Shown here in pieces: positions 1 to 7,215 of a DNA stretch of 12,263 nucleotides. The position numbers and the translations under genes are program-made. The DNA lies in contig CANHUD010000047.1 of NCBI GenBank assembly GCA_947463665.1, forward strand, positions 1-12,263, given 5' to 3'. Origin of the DNA: Sphingobacteriales bacterium (GTDB taxonomy: Bacteria > Bacteroidota > Bacteroidia > Chitinophagales > Chitinophagaceae). The notes below the pieces were generated by a model, which made no database searches, was not told the origin of the DNA, and saw nothing but the letters and a program-made list of their open reading frames with translations. Each line of letters opens with the position of its first letter. Within the stretch, counting starts at the first letter, position 1.

Positions 1-714
1 AAAGCCGCACTGCTGGCGGATGTACTGGCACGTAGAAATGAACTGGAAAAATACCTCACAGAACTCCAGATCAGCCGTGACGAAGAAGAAAATGTGCTGA
101 TCAGTGGTGAACGGGCAAAGATTGCCACCAGAAGGTCGAACCAGATAGAACCAACTACCGGCAAGATCGCCTATGCCGATCCGGGAATGCAGGTACCGGA
201 ACGCCCGCGAAACAAAGAAAACATTTCACCCGCAGCCCCCTCAATGCCGGCAATCGCCGCGCCCGCGGCCCCACTGAATCCACGGGCCGATCCCACCCGC
301 TTCATCCGGCCCGTACTGGAAAAGAAAGAAGAAGGATATAGCTTCAGACCAACGGATGAACACTGGGTTTTTCTGGTTCTGGAAAAAATAGACATAGTGT
401 ACCTGAACGAAGCTAAGAACGCACTCAATCGCTATCATCGGGATAGATCCGGTAACAAGCCGGCAGAACTGGCAACAACTTCCTATTCAGAGGATATCCG
501 ATTTATTTCGATCAGCCAGTTCAGCACCGCTCCTGAGGCGCATGATTACCTGAAAAAAACAGAGGCTGCGGCCGGATCTGAGATTTTCCCCTGGCTGCCC
601 AAAGAAAAATATTCCTTCCTGATTATCACCAGAGAGAATCTGGCACGACTCTTGGAACGAAAGGAACTGGCACGCTACCGGCAATTATTTGCAGAAAACA
701 TTCCCCTGAAATAA
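1..714 (+). CDS. C-terminal part of a PorW/SprE-like type IX secretion lipoprotein (5' end outside window)
   Basis: The frame is open from base 1 to the TAA at 712-714, giving 237 residues of a longer protein whose start lies outside the window. The first ~45 residues are charged and helical. A Pro/Ala-rich linker follows (about residues 70-100). The last ~115 residues form a compact domain that begins near HWVFLVLEK, has a block like EDIRFISISQF, and ends with YSFLIITRENLARLLERKE...YRQLFAEN. From memory, that ending resembles the C-terminus of PorW/SprE, a TPR-bearing periplasmic lipoprotein needed for type IX secretion and gliding in Bacteroidota ('F.I..EN...L....D...Y..FF'). The TPR region and lipobox would be upstream and cannot be seen. 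The PBP1A gene starts 27 bases downstream on the same strand, so co-transcription is plausible. The family call is by pattern only. A different TPR-type envelope protein with a similar tail is the main alternative. Confidence 0.68.
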   Translation, partial: KAALLADVLARRNELEKYLTELQISRDEEENVLISGERAKIATRRSNQIEPTTGKIAYADPGMQVPERPRNKENISPAAPSMPAIAAPAAPLNPRADPTRFIRPVLEKKEEGYSFRPTDEHWVFLVLEKIDIVYLNEAKNALNRYHRDRSGNKPAELATTSYSEDIRFISISQFSTAPEAHDYLKKTEAAAGSEIFPWLPKEKYSFLIITRENLARLLERKELARYRQLFAENIPLK

Positions 715-741
715 CCCATATTTGTATACATAACTTTTGGT

Positions 742-3138
742 ATGATGTCGAAGACCGTAAAACTGTTCTGGAAAATTTTTCTTTGGAGCTGGGCAGGATT
801 TATTCTCTTCCTCATTCTGGTGAATCTGGGTTTGTTTGGGAAACTGCCCTCTCTCGCAGAATTGGAAAACCCTTCCATGTTGTCATCCTCTGAAATCTAT
901 GGTTCAGATGGCACACTGATGGGTAAATACTATCTGAAAGACCGTACCAATGTCAAGTATGCTGATATCTCCCCAAATGTTGTTAAAGCGCTGGTTTCTA
1001 CAGAAGATGAACGTTTTTATCAGCATTCCGGCATCGATGTGAAAAGTCTGGCCAGAGCCATTGTGTTTCTTGGCCGGGAAGGAGGCGCCAGTACCCTCAC
1101 CCAGCAGCTGGCCAAGAACCTGCTCAACCAGGGATCAACCAATCCTGTTCAACGGGTAATTGAAAAATTCAAGGAATGGATAGTGGCCATCAAACTGGAA
1201 CGCAACTTCACCAAAGAAGAAATTCTGGCCCTTTACCTTAATATGGTGAGCTACGGAGATGAGATCTACGGAATCCGGAATGCCGCCAAAACTTTTTTTC
1301 AAAAAGAACCTGCCCGCCTGTCTATTGAAGAAGCTGCAGTACTCGTAGGACTCCTCAAAGGAAATACGCTGTACAATCCACGCAGAAATCCTAAAGCCGC
1401 CCTCGACAGAAGAAATACCGTAATTGACCAGATGGTTCGGAACAGATATCTTACCGCTCAGGAAGCCACCGACCTCAAACTCAGACCCATCGATCTCAAG
1501 TATAAAAAGATGGATGAGAACGGCGGAATTGCCCCCTATTTCCGGGATGTTCTGCGCGATGAGATCAAAAAATGGTGTAAGGAAAATAAAAATCCGAAAA
1601 CGGGTAATCCCTATGATATCTATAAGGACGGCCTGAAAATATATACAACCATCAATCCCAGAATGCAGGAATATGCGGAAATAGCTGTTTTCCGCCATAT
1701 GCAGAACTTACAGAAAGTATTCTCCAATCAGGATAATATCAAACGGGGAACCGTCTGGAATAGCAACGAAGGAAAACGTGTCCTTGAAAATGCCATGAAA
1801 CAGACGGACCGATGGAAAAGTCTGAAAGAAGAAGGACTGACAGAAGAAGAGATCCGGGAAAATTTCAGGATAAAAGTTCCCATGCGTGTATTTGCCTGGA
1901 ACCAGAAGCGGGAGATAGATACGATCATGACCCCATTGGACTCCATAAAATACCACAAACAGATGCTTCAGACAGGTTTCCTTGTTATGGATCCATATAA
2001 TGGAGAGATCAAAGCATGGGTAGGTGGCATTGATTTCAAAACATTTAAATTCGACCATGTTAACATCAATACCAAACGTCAGGTAGGTTCTACATTCAAG
2101 CCCCTCCTTTACACACTGGGAGTAACCACCGGAATGCAGCCTGAAACCCCCATCCCCGGAGGCCCCATCAATATGGGAGATAAAGTGATCACCGGAAATG
2201 GAGGCCCACTGGCCGTTTGCCTTGCCTATTCCAAAAACCCGGCGGCCGTTTATCTGATCAACCAGCTGGGTATTCAGCAAACAGTTGATTTCGCGAAACG
2301 ATGTGGCATCGAAAGCAATGTTCCCGCCGTTCCGTCTATTTCCCTCGGCTCCGCCGATATTTCACTGATCGAAATGGTCCGCTCCTATACCATGTTTCCC
2401 GGGAGAGGATTCAATGTAAAACCCTACTTCATTTCACGGATCGAAGACCGAAATGGCAATATTCTCGCTACATTCAACAGTAAATCGGAAGAAATAATCA
2501 GCGAAGCAGAAGCCTACATCATGACCAAAATGATGCAGGGTGTAGTTGATTTTGGTACCGGTCGCTCCCTTCGTACCACCTATGGTATTACCAGCGAAGT
2601 GGCGGGTAAAACCGGTACAACTAATGACAATGCAGACGGCTGGTTTATCGGATTTACCCCCCAGCTGCTGGCCGGCGTATGGGTTGGGGCAGATGATCCC
2701 TTCCTCCGGCTGCTTTATACTACCGGAGGAGCTCAGATGGCCATGCCGGCATGGGGATATTTTTTCCAGGAGGTATATAAAGACAAAACGCTCAACATAG
2801 ACCCCGAAGCCAAGTTTGTAGTGCCCGCCGATATGCAGAATGAAGTGATCTACGACTACCAGGAATTATCAGCAGGTGAACTTCCTCCACCCGCCGAAGG
2901 CGAAAATGTGGGGTCCGGAAGCTCCTCCGATTTCATCGATGTTCCGGTAAGCGACGGGAAAGAAGGAGTGACGGCAGAATCCAGGAAACTTACCGACGAA
3001 GAAATTCAACAGACAGCACCCAAAAAAGAAGCTAACAAATCAGCGACTACCAACCCTGCTCTAACACCAACAGAAGATACCATCCGCAGAAAACGTAATT
3101 TCCTGCAGAAAGTATTCGGCAGGAAGAATGGACAATAG
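742..3138 (+). CDS. Class A penicillin-binding protein, PBP1A type (transglycosylase/transpeptidase)
   Basis: This bifunctional peptidoglycan synthase polymerises lipid II into glycan strands and crosslinks the peptides in the periplasm. It is 798 aa, full length for the class. A short cytoplasmic N-terminus leads into one membrane anchor (about residues 9-33). The GT51 glycosyltransferase domain follows: EDERFYQHSG at 88-97 with catalytic Glu88, GGASTLTQQLAKN at 114-126, then KLERNFTKEEILALYLN at about 151-167. The transpeptidase domain has STFK with nucleophile Ser450, SKN at 497-499 and KTGTT at 623-627. The last ~85 residues are Pro/Ser/Glu-rich, probably disordered, and end in a very basic stretch (RRKRNFLQKVFGRK). 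Two ATGs stand in tandem (742 and 745) and either could be used. The Ser450-Ser497 distance is about 12 residues shorter than in E. coli PBP1a. Sequence motifs make the assignment secure. The gene symbol (mrcA/ponA) is not settled in this phylum. Confidence 0.95.
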   Translation: MMSKTVKLFWKIFLWSWAGFILFLILVNLGLFGKLPSLAELENPSMLSSSEIYGSDGTLMGKYYLKDRTNVKYADISPNVVKALVSTEDERFYQHSGIDVKSLARAIVFLGREGGASTLTQQLAKNLLNQGSTNPVQRVIEKFKEWIVAIKLERNFTKEEILALYLNMVSYGDEIYGIRNAAKTFFQKEPARLSIEEAAVLVGLLKGNTLYNPRRNPKAALDRRNTVIDQMVRNRYLTAQEATDLKLRPIDLKYKKMDENGGIAPYFRDVLRDEIKKWCKENKNPKTGNPYDIYKDGLKIYTTINPRMQEYAEIAVFRHMQNLQKVFSNQDNIKRGTVWNSNEGKRVLENAMKQTDRWKSLKEEGLTEEEIRENFRIKVPMRVFAWNQKREIDTIMTPLDSIKYHKQMLQTGFLVMDPYNGEIKAWVGGIDFKTFKFDHVNINTKRQVGSTFKPLLYTLGVTTGMQPETPIPGGPINMGDKVITGNGGPLAVCLAYSKNPAAVYLINQLGIQQTVDFAKRCGIESNVPAVPSISLGSADISLIEMVRSYTMFPGRGFNVKPYFISRIEDRNGNILATFNSKSEEIISEAEAYIMTKMMQGVVDFGTGRSLRTTYGITSEVAGKTGTTNDNADGWFIGFTPQLLAGVWVGADDPFLRLLYTTGGAQMAMPAWGYFFQEVYKDKTLNIDPEAKFVVPADMQNEVIYDYQELSAGELPPPAEGENVGSGSSSDFIDVPVSDGKEGVTAESRKLTDEEIQQTAPKKEANKSATTNPALTPTEDTIRRKRNFLQKVFGRKNGQ

Positions 3139-3150
3139 ACTAATAAGCTG

Positions 3151-3175
3151 TTCGTTTCATTATGAATGAAACGAA
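3151..3175. promoter_or_regulatory. Perfect inverted repeat covering the acyltransferase start codon
   Basis: TTCGTTTCAT (3151-3160) is exactly complementary to ATGAAACGAA (3166-3175), and the T3161/A3165 pair extends the stem to 11 pairs around a 3-base loop. The ATG chosen for the acyltransferase (3166-3168) lies inside the right arm, so a folded mRNA would hide the start codon. There is no T-run on either side, so this does not look like an intrinsic terminator for the PBP1A transcript. It could be an RNA structure that restrains translation, a dimeric repressor site, or chance. The repeat is seen directly. Its role is inferred. Confidence 0.6.
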
Positions 3176-4302
3176 ATGTTTACAACTTTCCTGACGTTCA
3201 TAATGACAGAATTGTAGGACTGGATATCATAAGAAGTGTGTCTATCATTCAGATTCTCTGGATACATGGCTCGTTACTGATACCAGAATCCGATCGTCGT
3301 TTGTACCTGTTATCTTTCCCCATCCTAATTAATGGAGTGTCCATATTCTTTGTGTTAAGTGGTTTTTTGATTGGAAACATCTTACTAAAAACATTCTTCC
3401 AAACGCATTACTACCTCAATGACATTAAGCATTTCTGGATAAGACGTTGGTTCAGAACCCTTCCGCTGTATTACCTTATACTGCTCATTCTTTTCTGTTT
3501 ACAATACTTTCTTACAGGTAATGCGGGAAATTTCAACTGGAAATTCCTATTCTTTGGACAAAATCTTACTAGAACTCATCCTATTGCTTTTCAAGAAGCC
3601 TGGAGCCTGTCTGTAGAGGAATGGTTTTATCTGCTGCTTCCTATCCTTGTTTATTCATTTCACAGAGTTATCCCTAAAAAAAATACAACAATCATTTTGA
3701 CAATCCTGGTTCTCATCTGCCTCCCCCTTATTGGCCGCTTAACACTAGATTATTGGGGATATAACCGATTAAGAGATGTAGTACCGTTTCGTTTCGACAG
3801 CCTTGGAATGGGTGTGGCAGGTGCTTATATTGCCAGAAGATGGCCGGATCTATTTTTTCGAATGAGGTATAAGCTACTGATAATCGCCATTTTACTAACT
3901 ATCTTAAATACCTTCTTGCTATTAAATGCCACATGGAAAATCAATCAAAATCCTTTTTACTACTTCATGGAAGCATTTTCCATATTATGCTTTTTCCCTT
4001 ATTTCAGTAACCTCCGGAAAACAAAATTTAGCTGGTTTAACAACATCGTGGTATTTATAAGTGTAATATCCTACTCTCTTTATCTTACTCATTCAACAGC
4101 GATCAGAGGTTATCTACTCCCATGGATAAATAACCTGTTAAAGCTGAATCCCACGGATCTTTCAATCAATTGGAAACTGAATCTATTTCTGTACTGGTCA
4201 CTTTCACTCCTAATTGCCACCCTTCTCTATAAGTATTACGAAAAACCCATGACATCCCTCAGAGATCGTTTTTCTCCGCATAAAAAAAGGGAGTCAGTCT
4301 GA
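3166..4302 (+). CDS. Acyltransferase 3 family integral membrane protein (OafA-like)
   Basis: The 378-aa protein is highly hydrophobic with about ten predicted membrane segments. Acyltransferase-3 hallmarks are present: an R-x10-H motif in the first segment (Arg23 to His34 in WIHGS), FFVLSGFLIG at 61-70, the basic loop RRWFRTLPLYY at about 93-103, and WSLSVEEWFYLLLP at 146-159. Members of this family move acetyl or other acyl groups across the inner membrane onto sugars of O-antigen, capsule, peptidoglycan or secreted glycans. The acceptor here cannot be told, and there is no fused SGNH domain. The start at 3166 is 27 bases after the PBP1A stop. An ATG at 3162 is in another frame. Base composition is unlike the neighbours: hand-counted 60-base lines gave 28-40% GC against roughly 45-55% on both sides, which suggests acquisition by transfer. 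Inverted repeats lie across both the start and the stop codon. The stop TGA (4300-4302) lies in the stem of the terminator for the facing gene. Confidence 0.9.
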   Translation: MKRNVYNFPDVHNDRIVGLDIIRSVSIIQILWIHGSLLIPESDRRLYLLSFPILINGVSIFFVLSGFLIGNILLKTFFQTHYYLNDIKHFWIRRWFRTLPLYYLILLILFCLQYFLTGNAGNFNWKFLFFGQNLTRTHPIAFQEAWSLSVEEWFYLLLPILVYSFHRVIPKKNTTIILTILVLICLPLIGRLTLDYWGYNRLRDVVPFRFDSLGMGVAGAYIARRWPDLFFRMRYKLLIIAILLTILNTFLLLNATWKINQNPFYYFMEAFSILCFFPYFSNLRKTKFSWFNNIVVFISVISYSLYLTHSTAIRGYLLPWINNLLKLNPTDLSINWKLNLFLYWSLSLLIATLLYKYYEKPMTSLRDRFSPHKKRESV

Positions 4303-4309
4303 CTCCCTT
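4282..4309 (-). terminator. Rho-independent terminator for the convergent - strand gene, overlapping the acyltransferase 3' end
   Basis: AAGGGAGTCA (4287-4296) and TGACTCCCTT (4300-4309) form a perfect 10-pair stem around a 3-base loop. Read on the - strand, the stem runs directly into seven T residues (complement of A4282-A4288), which is the classical intrinsic terminator layout. It lies 22 bases beyond the stop of the gene at 4331-4930. On the + strand the stem is not followed by a T-run, so any termination of the acyltransferase transcript would be weaker. The last codons and stop of the acyltransferase lie inside the stem. Confidence 0.85.
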
Positions 4310-4330
4310 CTCAATAAGTATAATCTGTAA

Positions 4331-4930
4331 TTACTTTTTTCCGATGTTCGAAGTAATACCCATACCCCAGAACATGTGACGGGCACCATTGTTGGTAGTA
4401 ACCGGAGCTCTGTACTGACTTTGAAGTAAAATATGAGTACTTTCAGCTAAACGAATTTGTAATCCGGCTCCCATTGGAATGTAAGCAGTCGCATATCCAC
4501 CCCAGGTAGAAGCACCGGCACCTACGGAGAAATAAGGAACAACGGTATATGCATCCGTCAATAACTTGATATTGAGGTTTACATCCACTTCCATCAATAA
4601 TTTATCAGAAGTTGGTTTTGCTCTTCCCGGCACCGGATACTTAAGAATAGCACCCCCAAAACGTGTCATAACGTCAAGGTGATCAGAAATTCCAGATGTA
4701 TAGGACAAGGCAAGTCCTGGAGTCATACGGGCCGTTTTCATCCAGTCTTTATCTGTTAAAACAGATGAAAGACCGTCCGATTTTAACTCAGAAGCAGTCG
4801 CGAAATCATGAAAGGTGAACGAAAATCCTAAAGTCTTACCTTTCTTAAGGGTATTTTTGGCTGCGGTAGACTGCGCCCATAAAGAGGAAGCAGACAATAG
4901 AAACAGGGAACACAATATTAACTTTCTCAT
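4331..4930 (-). CDS. Small secreted protein, probable outer-membrane beta-barrel
   Basis: The 199-aa protein is of unknown specific role. The first ~20 residues are a clear signal peptide (MRKLILCSLFLLSASSLWAQ) with the '-AQ' ending common in Bacteroidota. The rest alternates polar and hydrophobic residues in short stretches rich in Gly, Tyr and Thr (for example PYFSVGAGASTWGGYATAY and IPMGAGLQIRLAESTHILLQ), as expected for an eight-or-so-stranded outer-membrane barrel. No catalytic motif is seen. The frame extends upstream to an ATG at 4972, but a Bacteroidota -7 element lies at 4954-4961, between the two candidates, and only the inner ATG is followed directly by the signal peptide. I therefore use 4930. 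The gene has its own promoter and a strong terminator, so it is probably a single-gene unit. A soluble periplasmic beta-rich protein is the alternative. Confidence 0.75.
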   Translation of the reverse strand: MRKLILCSLFLLSASSLWAQSTAAKNTLKKGKTLGFSFTFHDFATASELKSDGLSSVLTDKDWMKTARMTPGLALSYTSGISDHLDVMTRFGGAILKYPVPGRAKPTSDKLLMEVDVNLNIKLLTDAYTVVPYFSVGAGASTWGGYATAYIPMGAGLQIRLAESTHILLQSQYRAPVTTNNGARHMFWGMGITSNIGKK

Positions 4931-4953
4931 ATCAGACAGTTTTTGAATAGTTA

Positions 4954-4984
4954 CAAAAATAACAAGCCGCATTTTAGCTAAAAA
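4954..4984 (-). promoter_or_regulatory. Candidate Bacteroidota sigma-A promoter for the outer-membrane protein gene
   Basis: On the - strand, TATTTTTG (4961 down to 4954) fits the phylum's -7 consensus TAnnTTTG exactly. A TTTT (4984-4981), 19 bases further upstream, stands where the -33 TTTG is expected. Transcription would begin near 4947, leaving a short leader before ATG 4930. This placement is the main reason for rejecting the upstream ATG at 4972. A 12-base AT-rich palindrome (4972-4983) overlaps the -33 region and may be chance. Confidence 0.55.
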
Positions 4985-5001
4985 AATTAATTTATCCTAC
5001 T

Positions 5002-5406
5002 TCAGGATGATTTAAGTTCAATTATCTCCAATTTCACCCTCGTTAATCCTCTTTTTATGTACCCCAGCACTTCTGCAGCAGTCCTTGACAAATCTACCAG
5101 CCTCATATTTCTGTGATGCAGTCTGTCTGTCACCCGCACTACAACATATTTTTCATTTCGAAGGTTCGTTATCTTAACAATTGTTCCAAGAGGAAGCGAA
5201 TTATGGGCACAGGTCATCCCCTTCTGTTGGAAAATCTCCCCGTTGGCCATGCGCTTTCCCTCAAACTTATCGGCATAAAAACTTGCCACACCGTACTGAA
5301 CACTGTCCATCATTACAGGTCTCCGTGCAGTAGCCTTTTTCCCCTGCCCGTACAGAGAAAAACAAATCATCATCAGAGCAACCGAACAAGTGATTTTTAT
5401 GGCCAT
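5002..5406 (-). CDS. RlpA-family double-psi beta-barrel protein (septal ring lytic transglycosylase-like)
   Basis: The 134-aa secreted protein has an N-terminal signal peptide (MAIKITCSVALMMICFSLYG) followed at once by a single double-psi beta-barrel domain: YGVASFYADKFEGKRMANGE (38-57), CAHNSLPLGTIVKITNL (66-82), VVVRVTDR (88-95) and RLVDLSRTAAEVLG (102-115). RlpA proteins cleave or bind peptide-free glycan at division sites. The two residues tied to catalysis in Pseudomonas RlpA appear to be kept as His68 and Asp94. The usual 'DRGP' turn is replaced by DRLHHRN, and there is no SPOR domain, so septal targeting is not shown. The frame extends to an ATG at 5445, but a promoter at 5428-5457 overlaps that extension, so 5406 is chosen. 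The gene follows the L,D-transpeptidase gene by 66 bases, which fits a cell-wall role. Enzymatic activity is not certain. Confidence 0.85.
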   Translation of the reverse strand: MAIKITCSVALMMICFSLYGQGKKATARRPVMMDSVQYGVASFYADKFEGKRMANGEIFQQKGMTCAHNSLPLGTIVKITNLRNEKYVVVRVTDRLHHRNMRLVDLSRTAAEVLGYIKRGLTRVKLEIIELKSS

Positions 5407-5427
5407 TGTGGCGAATATAGGGGTTCT

Positions 5428-5457
5428 GAAAGGTATATGATTCACCTTTGCCTCAAA
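5428..5457 (-). promoter_or_regulatory. Candidate Bacteroidota promoter for the RlpA-like gene
   Basis: On the - strand, TTTG (5457-5454) is followed after 18 bases by TACCTTTC (5435-5428), which differs from the phylum's -7 consensus TAnnTTTG only at the last base. Predicted transcription start is about 5421, some 15 bases before ATG 5406. The match argues for the inner start codon and for expression independent of the L,D-transpeptidase gene. Confidence 0.55.
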
Positions 5458-5469
5458 AAAACAGGCAAA
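5447..5469. repeat. Short inverted repeat between the L,D-transpeptidase and RlpA-like genes
   Basis: TTTGCCT (5447-5453) is complementary to AGGCAAA (5463-5469) around a 9-base A-rich loop (T-rich on the - strand). It ends 3 bases beyond the L,D-transpeptidase stop and contains the TTTG -33 element of the next promoter. On the - strand the T-run sits in the loop rather than after the stem, so it is not a standard terminator. It could be a weak terminator, an operator, or chance. Confidence 0.4.
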
Positions 5470-5472
5470 AAA

Positions 5473-7161
5473 TCATTGCCCCCTTTGAAGTATTGGGCCT
5501 GATCGACTTAAAAATCTGATCATCAGCCGATTATCCTCACCGTATAGATCATCATAAAATTCAATCCTTCCATTATCCTTAGCTGCAGTCGTAAAATACC
5601 GGAAATAAACCGGCACTTTCCGTCGTAAAGGTATATGATGCTTCTCCTCCCTGTCCAGCCAATCCTGAAGCCTGGAAACAGAAATATTGGCTGAATCCCG
5701 GATCAGGAGAAAACGGGCGAGTGTGTCCCACGACTGTACACGCACGCATCCATGACTTAATGCACGATCGGATCTGGCAAACAGACCTCTGGCATTGGTA
5801 TCATGAAGATAAACGGAATAACGATTGGGGAAATTAAACTTCATAACCCCCAGAGAATTGTCATCTCCCTGCCGCTGCCGGATCAGATACGGAAAATGAT
5901 GCTTTCCCAGTTTATTCCAGTCAATGGAATAGGGATCGACCAGATTATCGTTTTTATCCACTACCATCAGATTCTCTCTTCTCAGATAATCAATATCACG
6001 GCGAATCTTTGGCAGCATTTCCTTGAAAATGATGCTGTAGGGTACCGTCCATTGCGGATAGGTTATCAGATTGCTTATCCTGCTGTTCAAAATAGGCGTT
6101 CTCGTCTGTGGCTTCCCGATGATCACCTTAGACTCCAGGATCACCCTCCCTGAATCATAGACAGATAAACTGAAGGCTGGTAAATTCACCAAAATATAGG
6201 TCACAGGCATGGAATCCGGGAAATGTTTGTACCGGTCCATATTAAGAGCAATACGTCTGAATTGTTCCGGTCCGGTTGCATTTAGCTGTCGTATCAACTG
6301 TACCCCTGGTTTACCGTCCTCTTTTAGCCCCAGCGCCTGCTGAGCCTTTCGAACAACAGTCTTCAGCTTTTCTTTCCCGCTCAATGAATCGGTACCTTTT
6401 GTATATCCACCTTCCTCCAGCCTTTTAAATAACTGCTGTTGAAAAAGGAAGGAATCGGCAACGGGAAAATGGATATAGGTAAATTCCGTTCTATCCATTT
6501 TTTTCAAAAAATCCGGCAGGGCCATTTTTAAGTCTCTATATCCCGGATGCGGAGGTTCCAGTTTTTCCAGTACAGCCCTGGGCAGGGTATCGGCCAGCTG
6601 TACAAACAACAGCCGGTAGAATTCATCTGTTACAACTGTATCCGGATTCAGCGTTACACTGTCTGCCGGAATTCTCCCGAGATGCAGGTCATGCGCAAAG
6701 GATATGAACGCATCGGATAAGAGCAGATCGGCTCTGGACCATAACCCTGCATGGCGGTGGAACTGTTTTTTCCGCAAACTATCCATCAGGGGGTGCAACC
6801 GTTCTGCATGGTAATCCATCGGGAAGAGTCCATAGTTTTCTGCTCCGCGAATGAGTGCAAAAAAACTATCGGCCCGTTCAAAAAACAACGAATCTCGGCC
6901 CCAGATACGGTGAAAATTATTCTGCTCATACACCGCTTTCAAAATGGGGAAATTCCGGAGGGATGACTGCCCAGAATCTGAGGAATTAAAGCTTTCTATA
7001 TTTTTTTCAATGCTATCGCGAATCACATTCTCCAGACTGTCGGGCCGATGATATACGATCGGCTTGTCCAGCAGCGGTGAACGTTTTTTTCCATTCGACC
7101 ATTCGCAGGAAAGGATACTCAGCAACAAAAGAAATACCCCGAAAATGCGCAAGAGATTCAT
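5473..7161 (-). CDS. L,D-transpeptidase, YcbB/LdtD-like lipoprotein
   Basis: The 562-aa protein has a lipoprotein-type signal peptide ending at Cys19 (LLLLSILSC). The order of parts matches the large YcbB/LdtD class: an N-terminal scaffold region (about 60-240), a degenerate peptidoglycan-binding segment (AQQALGLKEDGKPG at about 273-286), then the YkuD catalytic domain from about 320. The catalytic block is HDTNARGLFARSDRALSHGC (453-472), followed by VRV, with nucleophile Cys472, His470 and the upstream conserved His453. These enzymes form 3,3 (meso-DAP to meso-DAP) crosslinks or link proteins to peptidoglycan in the periplasm, using a tetrapeptide donor and without needing a beta-lactam-sensitive serine enzyme. 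The N-terminus agrees with an ATG placed directly before the signal peptide. It lies 54 bases after the GH5 gene on the same strand. No convincing promoter was found in that gap, so read-through from upstream is possible. Confidence 0.93.
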   Translation of the reverse strand: MNLLRIFGVFLLLLSILSCEWSNGKKRSPLLDKPIVYHRPDSLENVIRDSIEKNIESFNSSDSGQSSLRNFPILKAVYEQNNFHRIWGRDSLFFERADSFFALIRGAENYGLFPMDYHAERLHPLMDSLRKKQFHRHAGLWSRADLLLSDAFISFAHDLHLGRIPADSVTLNPDTVVTDEFYRLLFVQLADTLPRAVLEKLEPPHPGYRDLKMALPDFLKKMDRTEFTYIHFPVADSFLFQQQLFKRLEEGGYTKGTDSLSGKEKLKTVVRKAQQALGLKEDGKPGVQLIRQLNATGPEQFRRIALNMDRYKHFPDSMPVTYILVNLPAFSLSVYDSGRVILESKVIIGKPQTRTPILNSRISNLITYPQWTVPYSIIFKEMLPKIRRDIDYLRRENLMVVDKNDNLVDPYSIDWNKLGKHHFPYLIRQRQGDDNSLGVMKFNFPNRYSVYLHDTNARGLFARSDRALSHGCVRVQSWDTLARFLLIRDSANISVSRLQDWLDREEKHHIPLRRKVPVYFRYFTTAAKDNGRIEFYDDLYGEDNRLMIRFLSRSGPILQRGQ

Positions 7162-7215
7162 ATTGCCTCAAGGTAATACAATAAGCAATTATTTAGCCCT
7201 GGCGAATCCGCACGA

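Noticed and set aside
1135..2280. Two ~190-codon open frames on the - strand opposite the PBP1A gene
   Set aside because: They contain no recognisable domain and are explained by the composition of the PBP1A coding strand.
3151..3175. Hairpin as an intrinsic terminator for PBP1A
   Set aside because: Neither side of the stem has a T-run, and the stem covers the next start codon.
4931..4972. ATG at 4972 as the start of the outer-membrane protein gene
   Set aside because: It would place 14 extra residues before the signal peptide, and a TATTTTTG promoter element (4954-4961) lies downstream of it.
4972..4983. 12-base palindrome TTTTAGCTAAAA as an operator
   Set aside because: It is short, AT-rich and in an AT-rich intergenic region, so chance is likely. 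It is mentioned only with the promoter.
5407..5445. ATG at 5445 as the start of the RlpA-like gene
   Set aside because: The extension lies over a TTTG/TACCTTTC promoter and would bury the signal peptide.
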